Below, in pieces: positions 1 to 6,763 of a stretch of DNA of 7,589 nucleotides; the first letter of the stretch is position 1, and each line of letters begins with the position of its first letter. The notes below the pieces were generated by a model, which made no database searches, was not told the origin of the DNA, and was given only the letters and a program-made list of their open reading frames with translations. The DNA is taken from positions 1 through 7,589 of the forward strand of contig CAMWNQ010000082.1 of NCBI GenBank assembly GCA_947175655.1, written 5' to 3'. Position numbers and translations under genes: made by a program. This DNA is from an uncultured Clostridia bacterium (GTDB lineage: Bacteria > Bacillota > Clostridia > Oscillospirales > Ruminococcaceae).

Positions 1-41
1 ATTAATAATTATGAATTATGCATTATTAATTCTTAACTATT
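1..41. repeat. Heptanucleotide array over the nfi stop codon (5 units, open at the window edge)
   Basis: Units in 7-nt register on the plus strand: AATTATG (7), AATTATG (14), CATTATT (21), AATTCTT (28) and a degenerate AACTATT (35); ATTAAT at 1-6 may be part of another. The nfi stop codon (26-28) lies inside, and the last nfi codons are read from units of the array. The array may continue beyond the left edge. Confidence 0.75.
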
Positions 42-712
42 AAACGTCTTGCCTCGTGAGTTTCAAGGTCAGCAAATCTGGTCGGCAGAGGTATATGGCT
101 ATCCTTTTCAACAAGACTCATTACAATTTCTGATGATGTATCAAGAGAAATATTATTGCCAACCGATACAAATACAGGTCTGACATTACTATGGGTTCTA
201 AGTACCCTGCCATATACTTCATTTTTTATAATTATATCTGTAAAGCTTCCGGCTTCACCATCCGGTTCAATATAATCGGTATTTTCAACTCTGAAATAAG
301 ATTTTGCTACACCTATTGATGGCTTATTCAAATAAAATGATGCGTGTGATGCCAATCCCATATGTCTTGGATGAAGATAACCGTTTCCGTCAAACATATA
401 TATATCAGGACTTGTTTCAAGCTTCTCAACTGTCTTCAATACAAGAGGAAGTTCACGGAATGCAAGAAATCCTGATATGTAGGGACATTCTATTTTTCCG
501 CTGTACTGCTTTTTTTCAACAATCTTATGTGACTTGAAATCAATCACTACTATACAGCATACGGCATATTCTTCATGATCAGAATTTTTCCAATATGCCA
601 AATCCACACCGGCAATATTTTTAATCTCATCTTTTTTAAAATTATCTGAAAGACTTATTTTATCTTTCAGACTGTTTTGAATTTCAAGAAATTTCTTTTC
701 TGTTTCTGTCAT
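26..712 (-). CDS. nfi: Endonuclease V (deoxyinosine 3' endonuclease)
   Basis: Endonuclease V cuts the second phosphodiester bond 3' of deoxyinosine, starting repair of deaminated adenine; some family members also act on inosine in RNA. The 228-residue length fits the family (E. coli Nfi has 223). Visible signatures are AGVDLAYW with metal ligand D37, PYISGFLAFRELP with the wedge tyrosine Y78 and ligand E87, FDGNGYLHPRHMGLASH with ligand D108, PSIGVAKSYF with the conserved Lys at 137, and RPVFVSVGNNISLD near 179-191. No catalytic residue appears lost. The start is supported by AAAGAGGA 6 nt upstream of ATG. The gene follows mutL by 26 nt on the same strand and is probably translated from the same transcript, placing deamination repair beside mismatch repair. 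The last few residues (IVKN) and the stop lie in a heptamer array, so the extreme C terminus may have been rewritten by the repeat. Confidence 0.94.
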   Translation of the reverse strand: MTETEKKFLEIQNSLKDKISLSDNFKKDEIKNIAGVDLAYWKNSDHEEYAVCCIVVIDFKSHKIVEKKQYSGKIECPYISGFLAFRELPLVLKTVEKLETSPDIYMFDGNGYLHPRHMGLASHASFYLNKPSIGVAKSYFRVENTDYIEPDGEAGSFTDIIIKNEVYGRVLRTHSNVRPVFVSVGNNISLDTSSEIVMSLVEKDSHIPLPTRFADLETHEARRLIVKN

Positions 713-721
713 ATTGAATCC

Positions 722-749
722 TCTTTATAATGCATAATTTATAATTTTC
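722..749. repeat. Short heptanucleotide array across the mutL stop codon (3-4 units)
   Basis: Units in 7-nt register on the plus strand: TCTTTAT (722, degenerate), AATGCAT (729), AATTTAT (736) and AATTTTC (743). The mutL stop codon at 739-741 falls in the third unit. The nfi Shine-Dalgarno AAAGAGGA (minus strand, 719-726) overlaps the first. This is the shortest array, and on its own it would not be convincing; the shared units and register with the other arrays support it. Confidence 0.6.
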
Positions 750-2754
750 TTTTGAATTGTTTTTCAATATTATCCTTGGTCATTGTAAACATAACAGGTC
801 TGCCGTGTGGACAATGACGTATGTTTTTATTACCATATACCTCTTCTGCAAGTTTCTGAAGTTCTGATATATCATTATTATCATTCGCTTTTATTGCGGA
901 TTTGCAAGCCATTGTATGCAAAATATCATCTATTGCGTGGGTCTGAGGGTCGTGACTATACTTTACAAAATTATCGGCAATTTCAGGTATAATATCATCC
1001 ATATTAAGGGAGATAAGAAAACTTGGTATACCTTTCGGTATTATATATGGCTTCTGTGAATAATCAAAGGAAAATCCCATATTTTCAAGACGCTCTGCAT
1101 TTGACTCCATTTCAGCAAATTCCTCTTCCGAAAGCAGAATTCTTGAATCATTTAATGTCATCTGCATATACTGACGGCAGTTTTCTGATTTAAGTCGCTC
1201 AAATATTATTCTTTCGTGGGCAGCGTGTTTGTCAATCATTACTATGGTATTATCAGCCTCTGCCATTATGTAATTTTTAAAAGCTTCTCCGATAACATGT
1301 ATTTTAATTTCATCTTCCTGAAAATTGGGAAGAAATTCCTGTTTTATTTCTGATTTTTTCTCTTTGAATGACCTATTGCTGATATAATTAAATCCTTCTA
1401 TTTTTTCATCTGATGCTTCCTGATTATGATTTTCTTGCTTTTTACTGATTTCCTCAAAATTTATCACTTTACTTTTTATACGTTCTGACAAACATCTGAG
1501 TTCTTCTTCTGAATAATCGTCGTCATCATCATCATCATCAATAACAACATTTACAACCTTGGCACGTACAGGATTTTCATCAGGAATTTTAAACTGGTTA
1601 GGAGAATAATCATCTTTATGATTTGTAAACATCATTTGTTCACGTTCATCAATATCATCAGGATTTGTAAAGATGCTTGTATAAGTTTCCTGTTCTTCCT
1701 TTAAATTTTCAGGAGAATCCGAATCCTGCATATCATCTCTTTTGAACTGGAATTCATAAAGCAATCCATTTTTCACCATAGTATCTTTTATACAAAAGTA
1801 AAGTGCATCTGATACTACTTTGTCATCTGAAAAACGTACTTCGGCTTTGGAAGGATGTATGTTTACATCTATACTTGCAGGAGGAATGTCAATCATAAGT
1901 ACACACGCTGGAAATCTCCCCGACATAAGCATCATATTGTATGCACTTTCAATAGCTGTCTGACATATTACGGATTTTACATGTCTTCCATTTATAAAGA
2001 AATTCTGAAAAAGACGGTTTGTTTTTGAATAAAGAGGCTTTACAATAAATCCTCTGACTTTTACAAATTCATATTCAAAATCAACTGGAAGTAAATCTTC
2101 TGCAAACTCTTTACCGTAAACAGCATATATTGCTGAATGAAGATTACCATCACCACTTGAAGCAAAATCAATTTTTCCGTCACGTATGAATTTAAATGCG
2201 ACTTCCGGATGAGACAATGCCGTTTTCTGAACAACCTTGCTTACAGCATTCGCTTCAACAGAATCTTTTTTCATAAAATTACGGCGAACCGGAACATTAA
2301 AAAATAAATTCCTGACAAAAATAGTTGTGCCGTCTGGACAGCCAGTTTTTTCATAAATTTTCTCTTCACTTCCCTCTATTGCATAGTGTGTTCCGTATTC
2401 ATCTTCAGCACGTTTTGTCATAACATCAACTTTTGCAACTGCTGAAACTGATGCAAGTGCTTCACCTCTGAATCCGAAAGTCAGAATTTTTTCCAAATCA
2501 TTCTTATCACTCACTTTACTTGTTGCGTGACGTTTGAATGCCATAGGAACATCTTCATATTCCATTCCGCTACCATCATCAGCTATACGAATATACGTTG
2601 TGCCACCTTTTTTTATCTCAATCGTAATATGCTTTGCTCCTGCATCAATAGCATTTTCTGCAAGTTCCTTTATAACTGATGCCGGACGCTCTATAACTTC
2701 ACCAGCTGCAATAAGTTCCGAAATATCTTTATCAAGAAGCTTTATTTTTGACAT
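739..2754 (-). CDS. mutL: DNA mismatch repair protein MutL (nicking type)
   Basis: MutL is the ATP-dependent partner of MutS; in organisms without MutH it nicks the new strand itself. The 671-residue protein starts at MSKIKLLDKDI, the usual MutL N terminus. The GHKL ATPase domain shows KELAENAIDAGA with E30 and N34, ADDGSGM, and TFGFRGEAL ending at residue 100. The transducer domain includes VNIHPSKAEVRF. An acidic, low-complexity linker covers about residues 340-485 and contains eight consecutive aspartates (406-413). The C-terminal dimerisation and nuclease domain has DKHAAHERIIFE (508-519), fitting DQHA(x)2E(x)4E with Lys in place of Gln, plus ACKSAIKA (from 616) and the metal-binding CPHGRP (648-653). 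The metal-site residues are therefore present and activity is expected. Its stop codon lies within the next heptamer array, 26 nt before nfi. It would normally follow mutS directly, but here the LRR-dockerin gene intervenes. Confidence 0.97.
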   Translation of the reverse strand: MSKIKLLDKDISELIAAGEVIERPASVIKELAENAIDAGAKHITIEIKKGGTTYIRIADDGSGMEYEDVPMAFKRHATSKVSDKNDLEKILTFGFRGEALASVSAVAKVDVMTKRAEDEYGTHYAIEGSEEKIYEKTGCPDGTTIFVRNLFFNVPVRRNFMKKDSVEANAVSKVVQKTALSHPEVAFKFIRDGKIDFASSGDGNLHSAIYAVYGKEFAEDLLPVDFEYEFVKVRGFIVKPLYSKTNRLFQNFFINGRHVKSVICQTAIESAYNMMLMSGRFPACVLMIDIPPASIDVNIHPSKAEVRFSDDKVVSDALYFCIKDTMVKNGLLYEFQFKRDDMQDSDSPENLKEEQETYTSIFTNPDDIDEREQMMFTNHKDDYSPNQFKIPDENPVRAKVVNVVIDDDDDDDDYSEEELRCLSERIKSKVINFEEISKKQENHNQEASDEKIEGFNYISNRSFKEKKSEIKQEFLPNFQEDEIKIHVIGEAFKNYIMAEADNTIVMIDKHAAHERIIFERLKSENCRQYMQMTLNDSRILLSEEEFAEMESNAERLENMGFSFDYSQKPYIIPKGIPSFLISLNMDDIIPEIADNFVKYSHDPQTHAIDDILHTMACKSAIKANDNNDISELQKLAEEVYGNKNIRHCPHGRPVMFTMTKDNIEKQFKRKL
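1516..1539 (-). repeat. Trinucleotide (GAT/GAC) tract encoding Asp8 in the MutL linker
   Basis: On the minus strand the tract reads five GAT codons, two GAC and one GAT, coding for residues 406-413. The five uninterrupted GAT units form a short microsatellite. Gain or loss of a unit would change linker length by one residue without a frameshift. Confidence 0.85.
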
Positions 2755-2761
2755 TTTAGTT

Positions 2762-2771
2762 CTCTCCCTCT
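2762..2771 (-). promoter_or_regulatory. Ribosome binding site that fixes the mutL start
   Basis: The minus strand reads AGAGGGAGAG here; its AGGGAG core (2764-2769) ends 9 nt before the ATG at 2752-2754. A longer in-frame ATG at 2784 lies upstream of this site and inside the heptamer array, so it is not the start. Confidence 0.8.
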
Positions 2772-2777
2772 GTATGT

Positions 2778-2819
2778 AATTCATAATTTATAATGCATAA
2801 TTATGAATTATAAATTCTC
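2778..2819. repeat. Heptanucleotide array with 11-bp inverted repeat between the LRR-dockerin gene and mutL (6 units)
   Basis: Units in 7-nt register on the plus strand: AATTCAT (2778), AATTTAT (2785), AATGCAT (2792), AATTATG (2799), AATTATA (2806) and AATTCTC (2813). The unit orientation turns at the AATGCAT unit, giving a perfect 11-bp inverted repeat, AATTCATAATT (2778-2788) with AATTATGAATT (2799-2809), around a 10-nt loop. The LRR stop codon (2808-2810) lies inside the array. The left end is 6 nt from the mutL Shine-Dalgarno region. Confidence 0.85.
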
Positions 2820-3989
2820 TATAATTTTTGCAAGATATTGTTGTATCATAAGTGCATCATTTGCTGTAAGACCATCGCCTTTATTATGTACATCTGCATT
2901 TTTTATGCACTGTTCATCAAGCGGATTTGCTTCTGGATTTCCCACATATGATGCTACTGCAACTACATCTGCCACATCTAATACACTGTCATTGTTTGCA
3001 TCGCCTTTTATCTCCTGAACGGCATCAAGGGCAATAAATTTATTTCTGTCTAAACATTCATGTGTAAATGAGTCCTCATAACCATATACAATAGTTTCGA
3101 GTGGAATAGCACCAAAACATATTGCACAGTCAGGACTTAAAATGATTACCTTTTTTAAGTTATTGCATGCAGAAAATGCATGATATCTAATTAATATAAC
3201 ACTATATGGTATTGTTACTTCTGTTAAACTTTCACAAAAACTAAATGCAAAATCTCCAATGCATGTAACTTTGTTTGGAATTTTTATTTCTGTTAAACTT
3301 GTACAGCCATAAAATGTATTGCTTCCAATTGATGTAACACTGTCTGGTATTGTTACTTCTTTTAAGCTTGCACAGTTACAAAATACAAAATCTTCAATTG
3401 ATGTAACACCATCTGGTATATTTATTTTTGTTAAATCTGTACAGCCTGAAAATGCATACCTTCCAATATATGTAACGCTGTCCGGTATTTTTATTTCTGT
3501 TAAACTTGTACAGTCAAAAAATGCACTATCTCCAATAGAAACAGTTCCTTCTTTTAATCTGACAGATGTATTTTCTGGCATTTCACCTTTATATCTATGA
3601 GCAACTTTTCCTGCATAAATCAAACCATCAGGCTGATTTTTATACCAAGCAGTACCGTGAAATGAATAATATCCAATTGATGTAACACTGTCTGGTATTG
3701 TTATTTCTGTCAAACCTGTACAGTCAAAAAATGCAACCCCTCCAATTGATGTAACAGGTAAACCCTCTATTTCACTTGGAATAACAACAGATATAGCCGA
3801 TTCATCACAATGTGTAATCTCTATATGATCATCATATTTTACATATGTTAAATTTTCATATATTCCCTCTGTCGGTTCAAACTCAACAGCCTCTACTATA
3901 ATCATGGGATTATTTATCACATCAAAATAATAAGGAATACAACTCATAAATGTTATGCTTGCAAGAATTCCGGAAATAAATTTTTTCAT
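2808..3989 (-). CDS. Secreted BspA-like leucine-rich-repeat protein with C-terminal dockerin
   Basis: This 393-residue protein begins with a signal peptide (KK, then hydrophobic residues 4-19; cleavage perhaps after VEA at residue 34). Residues 76-286 are LRR_5/BspA-type repeats of 23 residues with the pattern IPDSVTSIGxxAFxxCTSLTEI. A longer irregular unit containing TAWYKNQPDGLIYAGK interrupts them at about 107-148. Residues 328-390 form a dockerin with two calcium-loop segments: GDANNDSVLDVADVV, then ADVHNKGDGLTANDAL followed by MIQQYLAKI. Dockerins bind cohesins on scaffoldins, so the protein is probably exported and attached to a cellulosome-like or cell-surface complex; the repeats may mediate binding, but the ligand cannot be inferred. 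The second calcium loop is about two residues longer than the DxNxDG form, which I recall also in ruminococcal dockerins. The start is supported by AAGGTAGGA 7 nt upstream. It lies oddly between mutS and mutL, flanked by near-identical direct repeats. No catalytic domain is visible. Confidence 0.9.
   Translation of the reverse strand: MKKFISGILASITFMSCIPYYFDVINNPMIIVEAVEFEPTEGIYENLTYVKYDDHIEITHCDESAISVVIPSEIEGLPVTSIGGVAFFDCTGLTEITIPDSVTSIGYYSFHGTAWYKNQPDGLIYAGKVAHRYKGEMPENTSVRLKEGTVSIGDSAFFDCTSLTEIKIPDSVTYIGRYAFSGCTDLTKINIPDGVTSIEDFVFCNCASLKEVTIPDSVTSIGSNTFYGCTSLTEIKIPNKVTCIGDFAFSFCESLTEVTIPYSVILIRYHAFSACNNLKKVIILSPDCAICFGAIPLETIVYGYEDSFTHECLDRNKFIALDAVQEIKGDANNDSVLDVADVVAVASYVGNPEANPLDEQCIKNADVHNKGDGLTANDALMIQQYLAKIIENL
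3132..3545 (-). repeat. Coding 69-nt tandem repeats of the LRR domain (6 units)
   Basis: Six successive 23-codon units encode residues 149-286 of the LRR protein. Similarity survives at DNA level: 3281-3306 and 3488-3513 are identical over 26 nt and lie exactly three units (207 nt) apart. The 32 nt at 3324-3355 recur at 3672-3703 in an earlier unit, in frame. Such identity suggests recent unit duplication or gene conversion within the gene. Confidence 0.8.
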
Positions 3990-4011
3990 ATTAAAATCCT
4001 ACCTTTTATAT

Positions 4012-4060
4012 AATTTATAATGCATAATTATGAATTATGAATTCTTAATTATGCATTCTT
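4012..4060. repeat. Heptanucleotide tandem array between mutS and the LRR-dockerin gene (7 units)
   Basis: Seven 7-nt units in unbroken register on the plus strand: AATTTAT (4012), AATGCAT (4019), AATTATG (4026), AATTATG (4033), AATTCTT (4040), AATTATG (4047) and CATTCTT (4054). The array ends 2 nt before the mutS stop codon (4063-4065) and begins 7 nt beyond the Shine-Dalgarno of the next gene (AAGGTAGGA on the minus strand at 3997-4005). Positions 4010-4045 match 2783-2818 in the same orientation with one difference (4039 G against 2812 A). Confidence 0.85.
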
Positions 4061-4062
4061 AT

Positions 4063-6690
4063 TTATTTCATCGTTTCAAGCATATTTTCAAGTAATTTAC
4101 GGCATTCAGAATCTGAAAGTTCATTAATATTAGTACGTTCAAGAATTTCAAGAGCTTTTTCTCTGTTGTTTATTTCAAAACTCATCTGACTGTTATTTGT
4201 ATCCGACAATTTATTATTTATAACATTATTATGTGTTCGGGATTCCATTTCTTCAAGAATTTTTCTCGCACGGCTTATTACTCTTGACGGAAGTCCTGCA
4301 AGCTTTGCAACATCTATTCCATAACTTTCGTCAATACCGCCGTTCACTATCTTTCTTAAAAATCTTATATTTTCTCCGTTCTTGTTTACTGCTATACTAT
4401 AATTTCTCACACCTTCCATCTCATCAGCAAGTTCAATAAGCTCGTGATAATGAGTTGCAAAAAGAGTTTTACAGCCTAGTTTCGGAGATTTGCATATATA
4501 TTCTGCTACTGATTTTGCAATGCTTACACCGTCAAAAGTAGATGTTCCACGTCCAACTTCATCAAGTATAACAAGACTGTTCGGTGTTGCATTATTAAGT
4601 ATATCAGCAACTTCACTCATTTCTACCATAAATGTACTTTGTCCGGCTGAAAGGTCATCAGATGCACCTATTCTTGTAAATATTCTGTCAGTCAGGGAAA
4701 TTTTTGCGGAATTTGCAGGAACAAAAGAGCCTATCTGTGCCATAAGCGTTATAAGTGCAGTCTGTCTCATATATGTTGACTTACCAGACATATTAGGGCC
4801 TGTTATTATTGACATTCTGTTTGATTTTGTATCGAGATATACGTCATTAGGTACAAAAACTTCACCGTCAAGCATCAGCTCTATTACCGGATGACGACCG
4901 GCTTTTATATCAATAACTCCATCTATTGAAATATCAGGTCTGACATACTGATTTCTTATCGCAGTGTTTGCAAATGATGCAAGGACATCTACTGCGGAAA
5001 TAGCCTCTGCTGTTTTCTGAACCGTTTCAAGCTGTGATGAAAGATAATCCCTGATTTCATTGAAAATTTCTGATTCCAGTGAAAGAGCCTTGTCCTTAGC
5101 ACCAAGAATAGTATTTTCTGCCGTTTTCAGTTCTTCTGTGATATATCTTTCAGAGTTTGCAAGTGTCTGTTTTCTTATGTAATTCTCTGGTACCATAGAA
5201 TAATATGAGCGTGTGACCTCGATATAATATCCGAATACACGGTTAAATCCTATTTTGAGATTTTTGATTCCGGTTTTTTCCTTTTCACGCTGTTCTATTG
5301 ATTCTATCAAGTCCTTACCGTGAGTCATTATATGGCGGAGTTCATCAAGTTCACTGTTAAAGCCATCTTTTATAACTCCCCCGTCCTTGACTGATACAGG
5401 CGGTTCATCTATTATGGAGTTTTCAATAAGTAATGCTATATTTTCAAGTGTATCTATATTACGGTTATATTCGGCAAGAAGTTTTGAACTTTTAAGTTTT
5501 TCAAGCTTGCTTTTCAACTCTGGAAGCTGTTTTGATGTCATTGAAAGAGATTTCAAATCTCTTGGCGTAGCTGTCTTATACATAACTTTTGTCATAAGAC
5601 GTTCAATATCATAAACCTTGTCAAGAATTTCTGTTATCTCCATAAGAACAACACTGTATCTTGTAAAAGTTTGAACAGCATCAAGACGTTCAGTTATTCT
5701 TGCTGGACTTATCAAAGGTTGTTCAATATAGTTTTTAAGCAAACGTCTGCCCATAGATGTTTTTGTGGAATCCAGAACCCAGAGCAATGAACCTTTTTTA
5801 TCTTTATTCCTGAGAGTTTCCGTGAGTTCAAGATTGCGTCTTGCATTTATATCAAGAATCATATATGCCTTACTGTCAATAACTTTTAAATCAGTAAATC
5901 TCGAAACAGACGATTTCTGAGTATCATCAATATAACTGAACAGTCCACATACTGCAAAGCAATCTTCACCGTTTTCACTTATTTCAAGTTCTTCAAGACT
6001 TTCAGCATTAAAAATCTTTCTGATATTTTCTGCATTTATTTCAGGCAAAAAACAAATATCTTCCCTTAAAGTAACGGCACATTTAAGACGCATCTTTATA
6101 AAACTGAGAACTGATTTTACATTCAGAAAATCCTGATTGAATATTATTTCTGCCGGCTGAAATCTGGAGAGTTCATTTATTATTTCTGTTTCAGGTTTTT
6201 CATTGTTAATTTTTATCACAAAGGCTTCTCCGGTTGAAATATCAGCAAAAGCTATTCCGTATTTACTGTTATTTCTGTTATAATACACTGAACATATGTA
6301 ATTATTTTTACTTTCATCAAGCATATCACTGTCAGTAATAGTACCGGCTGTTACTACTTTTATGACATCACGGACAACTATCCCCTTTGATTCCGAAGGG
6401 TCTGTAAGCTGTTCACATATGGCAACTTTATATCCTAAATCTATAAGTTTTTTTGTGTATATATCTGCACTGTGAAACGGTACTCCGCACATCGGTGCTC
6501 TTTCTTCAAGTCCACAGTCACGCCCTGTAAGTGTAAGTTCAAGTGCTTTTGACGCTGTTAATGCATCATCAAAAAACATTTCGTAAAAATCACCGAGTCT
6601 GAAAAACAGTATACAGTCCTTATATTTTTCCTTTATATCCAGATACTGGCACATCATCGGAGAAAGCTTTTTTCTATCTATATCCAGCAT
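4063..6690 (-). CDS. mutS: DNA mismatch repair protein MutS
   Basis: MutS binds mismatches and small insertion loops and, through ATP-driven clamp sliding, recruits MutL. At 875 residues the protein is full length. The N-terminal mismatch-binding domain carries GDFYEMF with the wedge residues F35 and E37. Connector, lever and clamp domains follow (roughly residues 120-540; IGFNRVFGYYIEVT falls in the core). The ABC-type ATPase has Walker A GPNMSGKST at 631-639, the signature stretch SDDLSAGQSTFMVEM at 677-691, Walker B VILDEVGRGT at 707-716 and the FATHYHEL switch at 744-751. Near the C terminus QMSFEI (835-840) resembles a sliding-clamp binding motif (QxSFx), as reported for Gram-positive MutS; this is an inference. 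No key residue is missing. It lies 124 nt after ylbF and upstream of mutL, from which it is separated by the LRR-dockerin gene. The ATG at 6690 is chosen because of its ribosome binding site. Confidence 0.97.
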   Translation of the reverse strand: MLDIDRKKLSPMMCQYLDIKEKYKDCILFFRLGDFYEMFFDDALTASKALELTLTGRDCGLEERAPMCGVPFHSADIYTKKLIDLGYKVAICEQLTDPSESKGIVVRDVIKVVTAGTITDSDMLDESKNNYICSVYYNRNNSKYGIAFADISTGEAFVIKINNEKPETEIINELSRFQPAEIIFNQDFLNVKSVLSFIKMRLKCAVTLREDICFLPEINAENIRKIFNAESLEELEISENGEDCFAVCGLFSYIDDTQKSSVSRFTDLKVIDSKAYMILDINARRNLELTETLRNKDKKGSLLWVLDSTKTSMGRRLLKNYIEQPLISPARITERLDAVQTFTRYSVVLMEITEILDKVYDIERLMTKVMYKTATPRDLKSLSMTSKQLPELKSKLEKLKSSKLLAEYNRNIDTLENIALLIENSIIDEPPVSVKDGGVIKDGFNSELDELRHIMTHGKDLIESIEQREKEKTGIKNLKIGFNRVFGYYIEVTRSYYSMVPENYIRKQTLANSERYITEELKTAENTILGAKDKALSLESEIFNEIRDYLSSQLETVQKTAEAISAVDVLASFANTAIRNQYVRPDISIDGVIDIKAGRHPVIELMLDGEVFVPNDVYLDTKSNRMSIITGPNMSGKSTYMRQTALITLMAQIGSFVPANSAKISLTDRIFTRIGASDDLSAGQSTFMVEMSEVADILNNATPNSLVILDEVGRGTSTFDGVSIAKSVAEYICKSPKLGCKTLFATHYHELIELADEMEGVRNYSIAVNKNGENIRFLRKIVNGGIDESYGIDVAKLAGLPSRVISRARKILEEMESRTHNNVINNKLSDTNNSQMSFEINNREKALEILERTNINELSDSECRKLLENMLETMK

Positions 6691-6699
6691 TAAAATTAA

Positions 6700-6706
6700 C
6701 ACCTCT
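6700..6706 (-). promoter_or_regulatory. Ribosome binding site that fixes the mutS start
   Basis: The minus strand reads AGAGGTG here, with AGGTG ending 9 nt before the ATG at 6688-6690. An in-frame GTG at 6700-6702 would lengthen MutS by four residues (VLIL) but overlaps this site and has no site of its own, so the ATG is preferred. Confidence 0.65.
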
Positions 6707-6736
6707 GTATATTAATTTGTATTATTAATTATTCAG

Positions 6737-6758
6737 GGGCGGTCATAATGAACCGCCC
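6737..6758. repeat. GC-rich hairpin (7-bp perfect stem) between ylbF and mutS
   Basis: GGGCGGT at 6737-6743 is the exact reverse complement of ACCGCCC at 6752-6758, with an 8-nt loop. It is a striking GC island within AT-rich spacer. Read from the minus strand the stem is followed by CTGAATAATTAAT, so there is no U tract and a classical intrinsic terminator is unlikely. It may still fold in the ylbF-mutS transcript as an attenuator or processing signal. From memory, hairpins of the form GGGGCGG-loop-CCGCCCGT recur between genes in many Clostridia, which would make this one copy of a dispersed palindromic element; that was not searched. Confidence 0.6.
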
Positions 6759-6763
6759 GTTAT

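Noticed and set aside
304..537. Plus-strand open frame inside nfi (and similar ones at 807-992, 2534-2779, 2803-3018, 3319-3600, 4233-4439, 4490-4894 and 5387-5614)
   Set aside because: Each lies opposite a well-supported minus-strand gene and its translation resembles no protein I recognise; the one at 3319-3600 merely mirrors the LRR repeats.
2755..2784. Ten-residue N-terminal extension of MutL from the ATG at 2784
   Set aside because: That ATG lies in the heptamer array, upstream of the clear AGGGAG site, and the MutL family starts near MSKIKLLD.
3936..3947. Lipoprotein signal at C17 of the LRR protein
   Set aside because: The residues before the cysteine are FMS, which does not fit a lipobox; a normal signal peptide with dockerin attachment is more likely.
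2778..4060. Insertion sequence or transposon carrying the LRR-dockerin gene
   Set aside because: There is no transposase, and the flanking repeats are direct copies of a repeat present in other spacers too, not terminal inverted repeats with a target duplication.
4012..4060. CRISPR array
   Set aside because: Units are 7 nt, contiguous and without spacers, and no cas gene is present.
4005..4060. Promoters within the heptamer arrays (TATAAT-like matches)
   Set aside because: Such matches are unavoidable in these AT-only repeats, and no well-spaced TTGACA-like -35 box accompanies them.
6691..6702. GTG start of MutS at 6702
   Set aside because: It overlaps the Shine-Dalgarno of the ATG at 6690 and has none of its own.
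6737..6758. Intrinsic terminator after ylbF
   Set aside because: The minus strand after the stem reads CTGAATAATT with no run of T, so this is kept only as a hairpin repeat.
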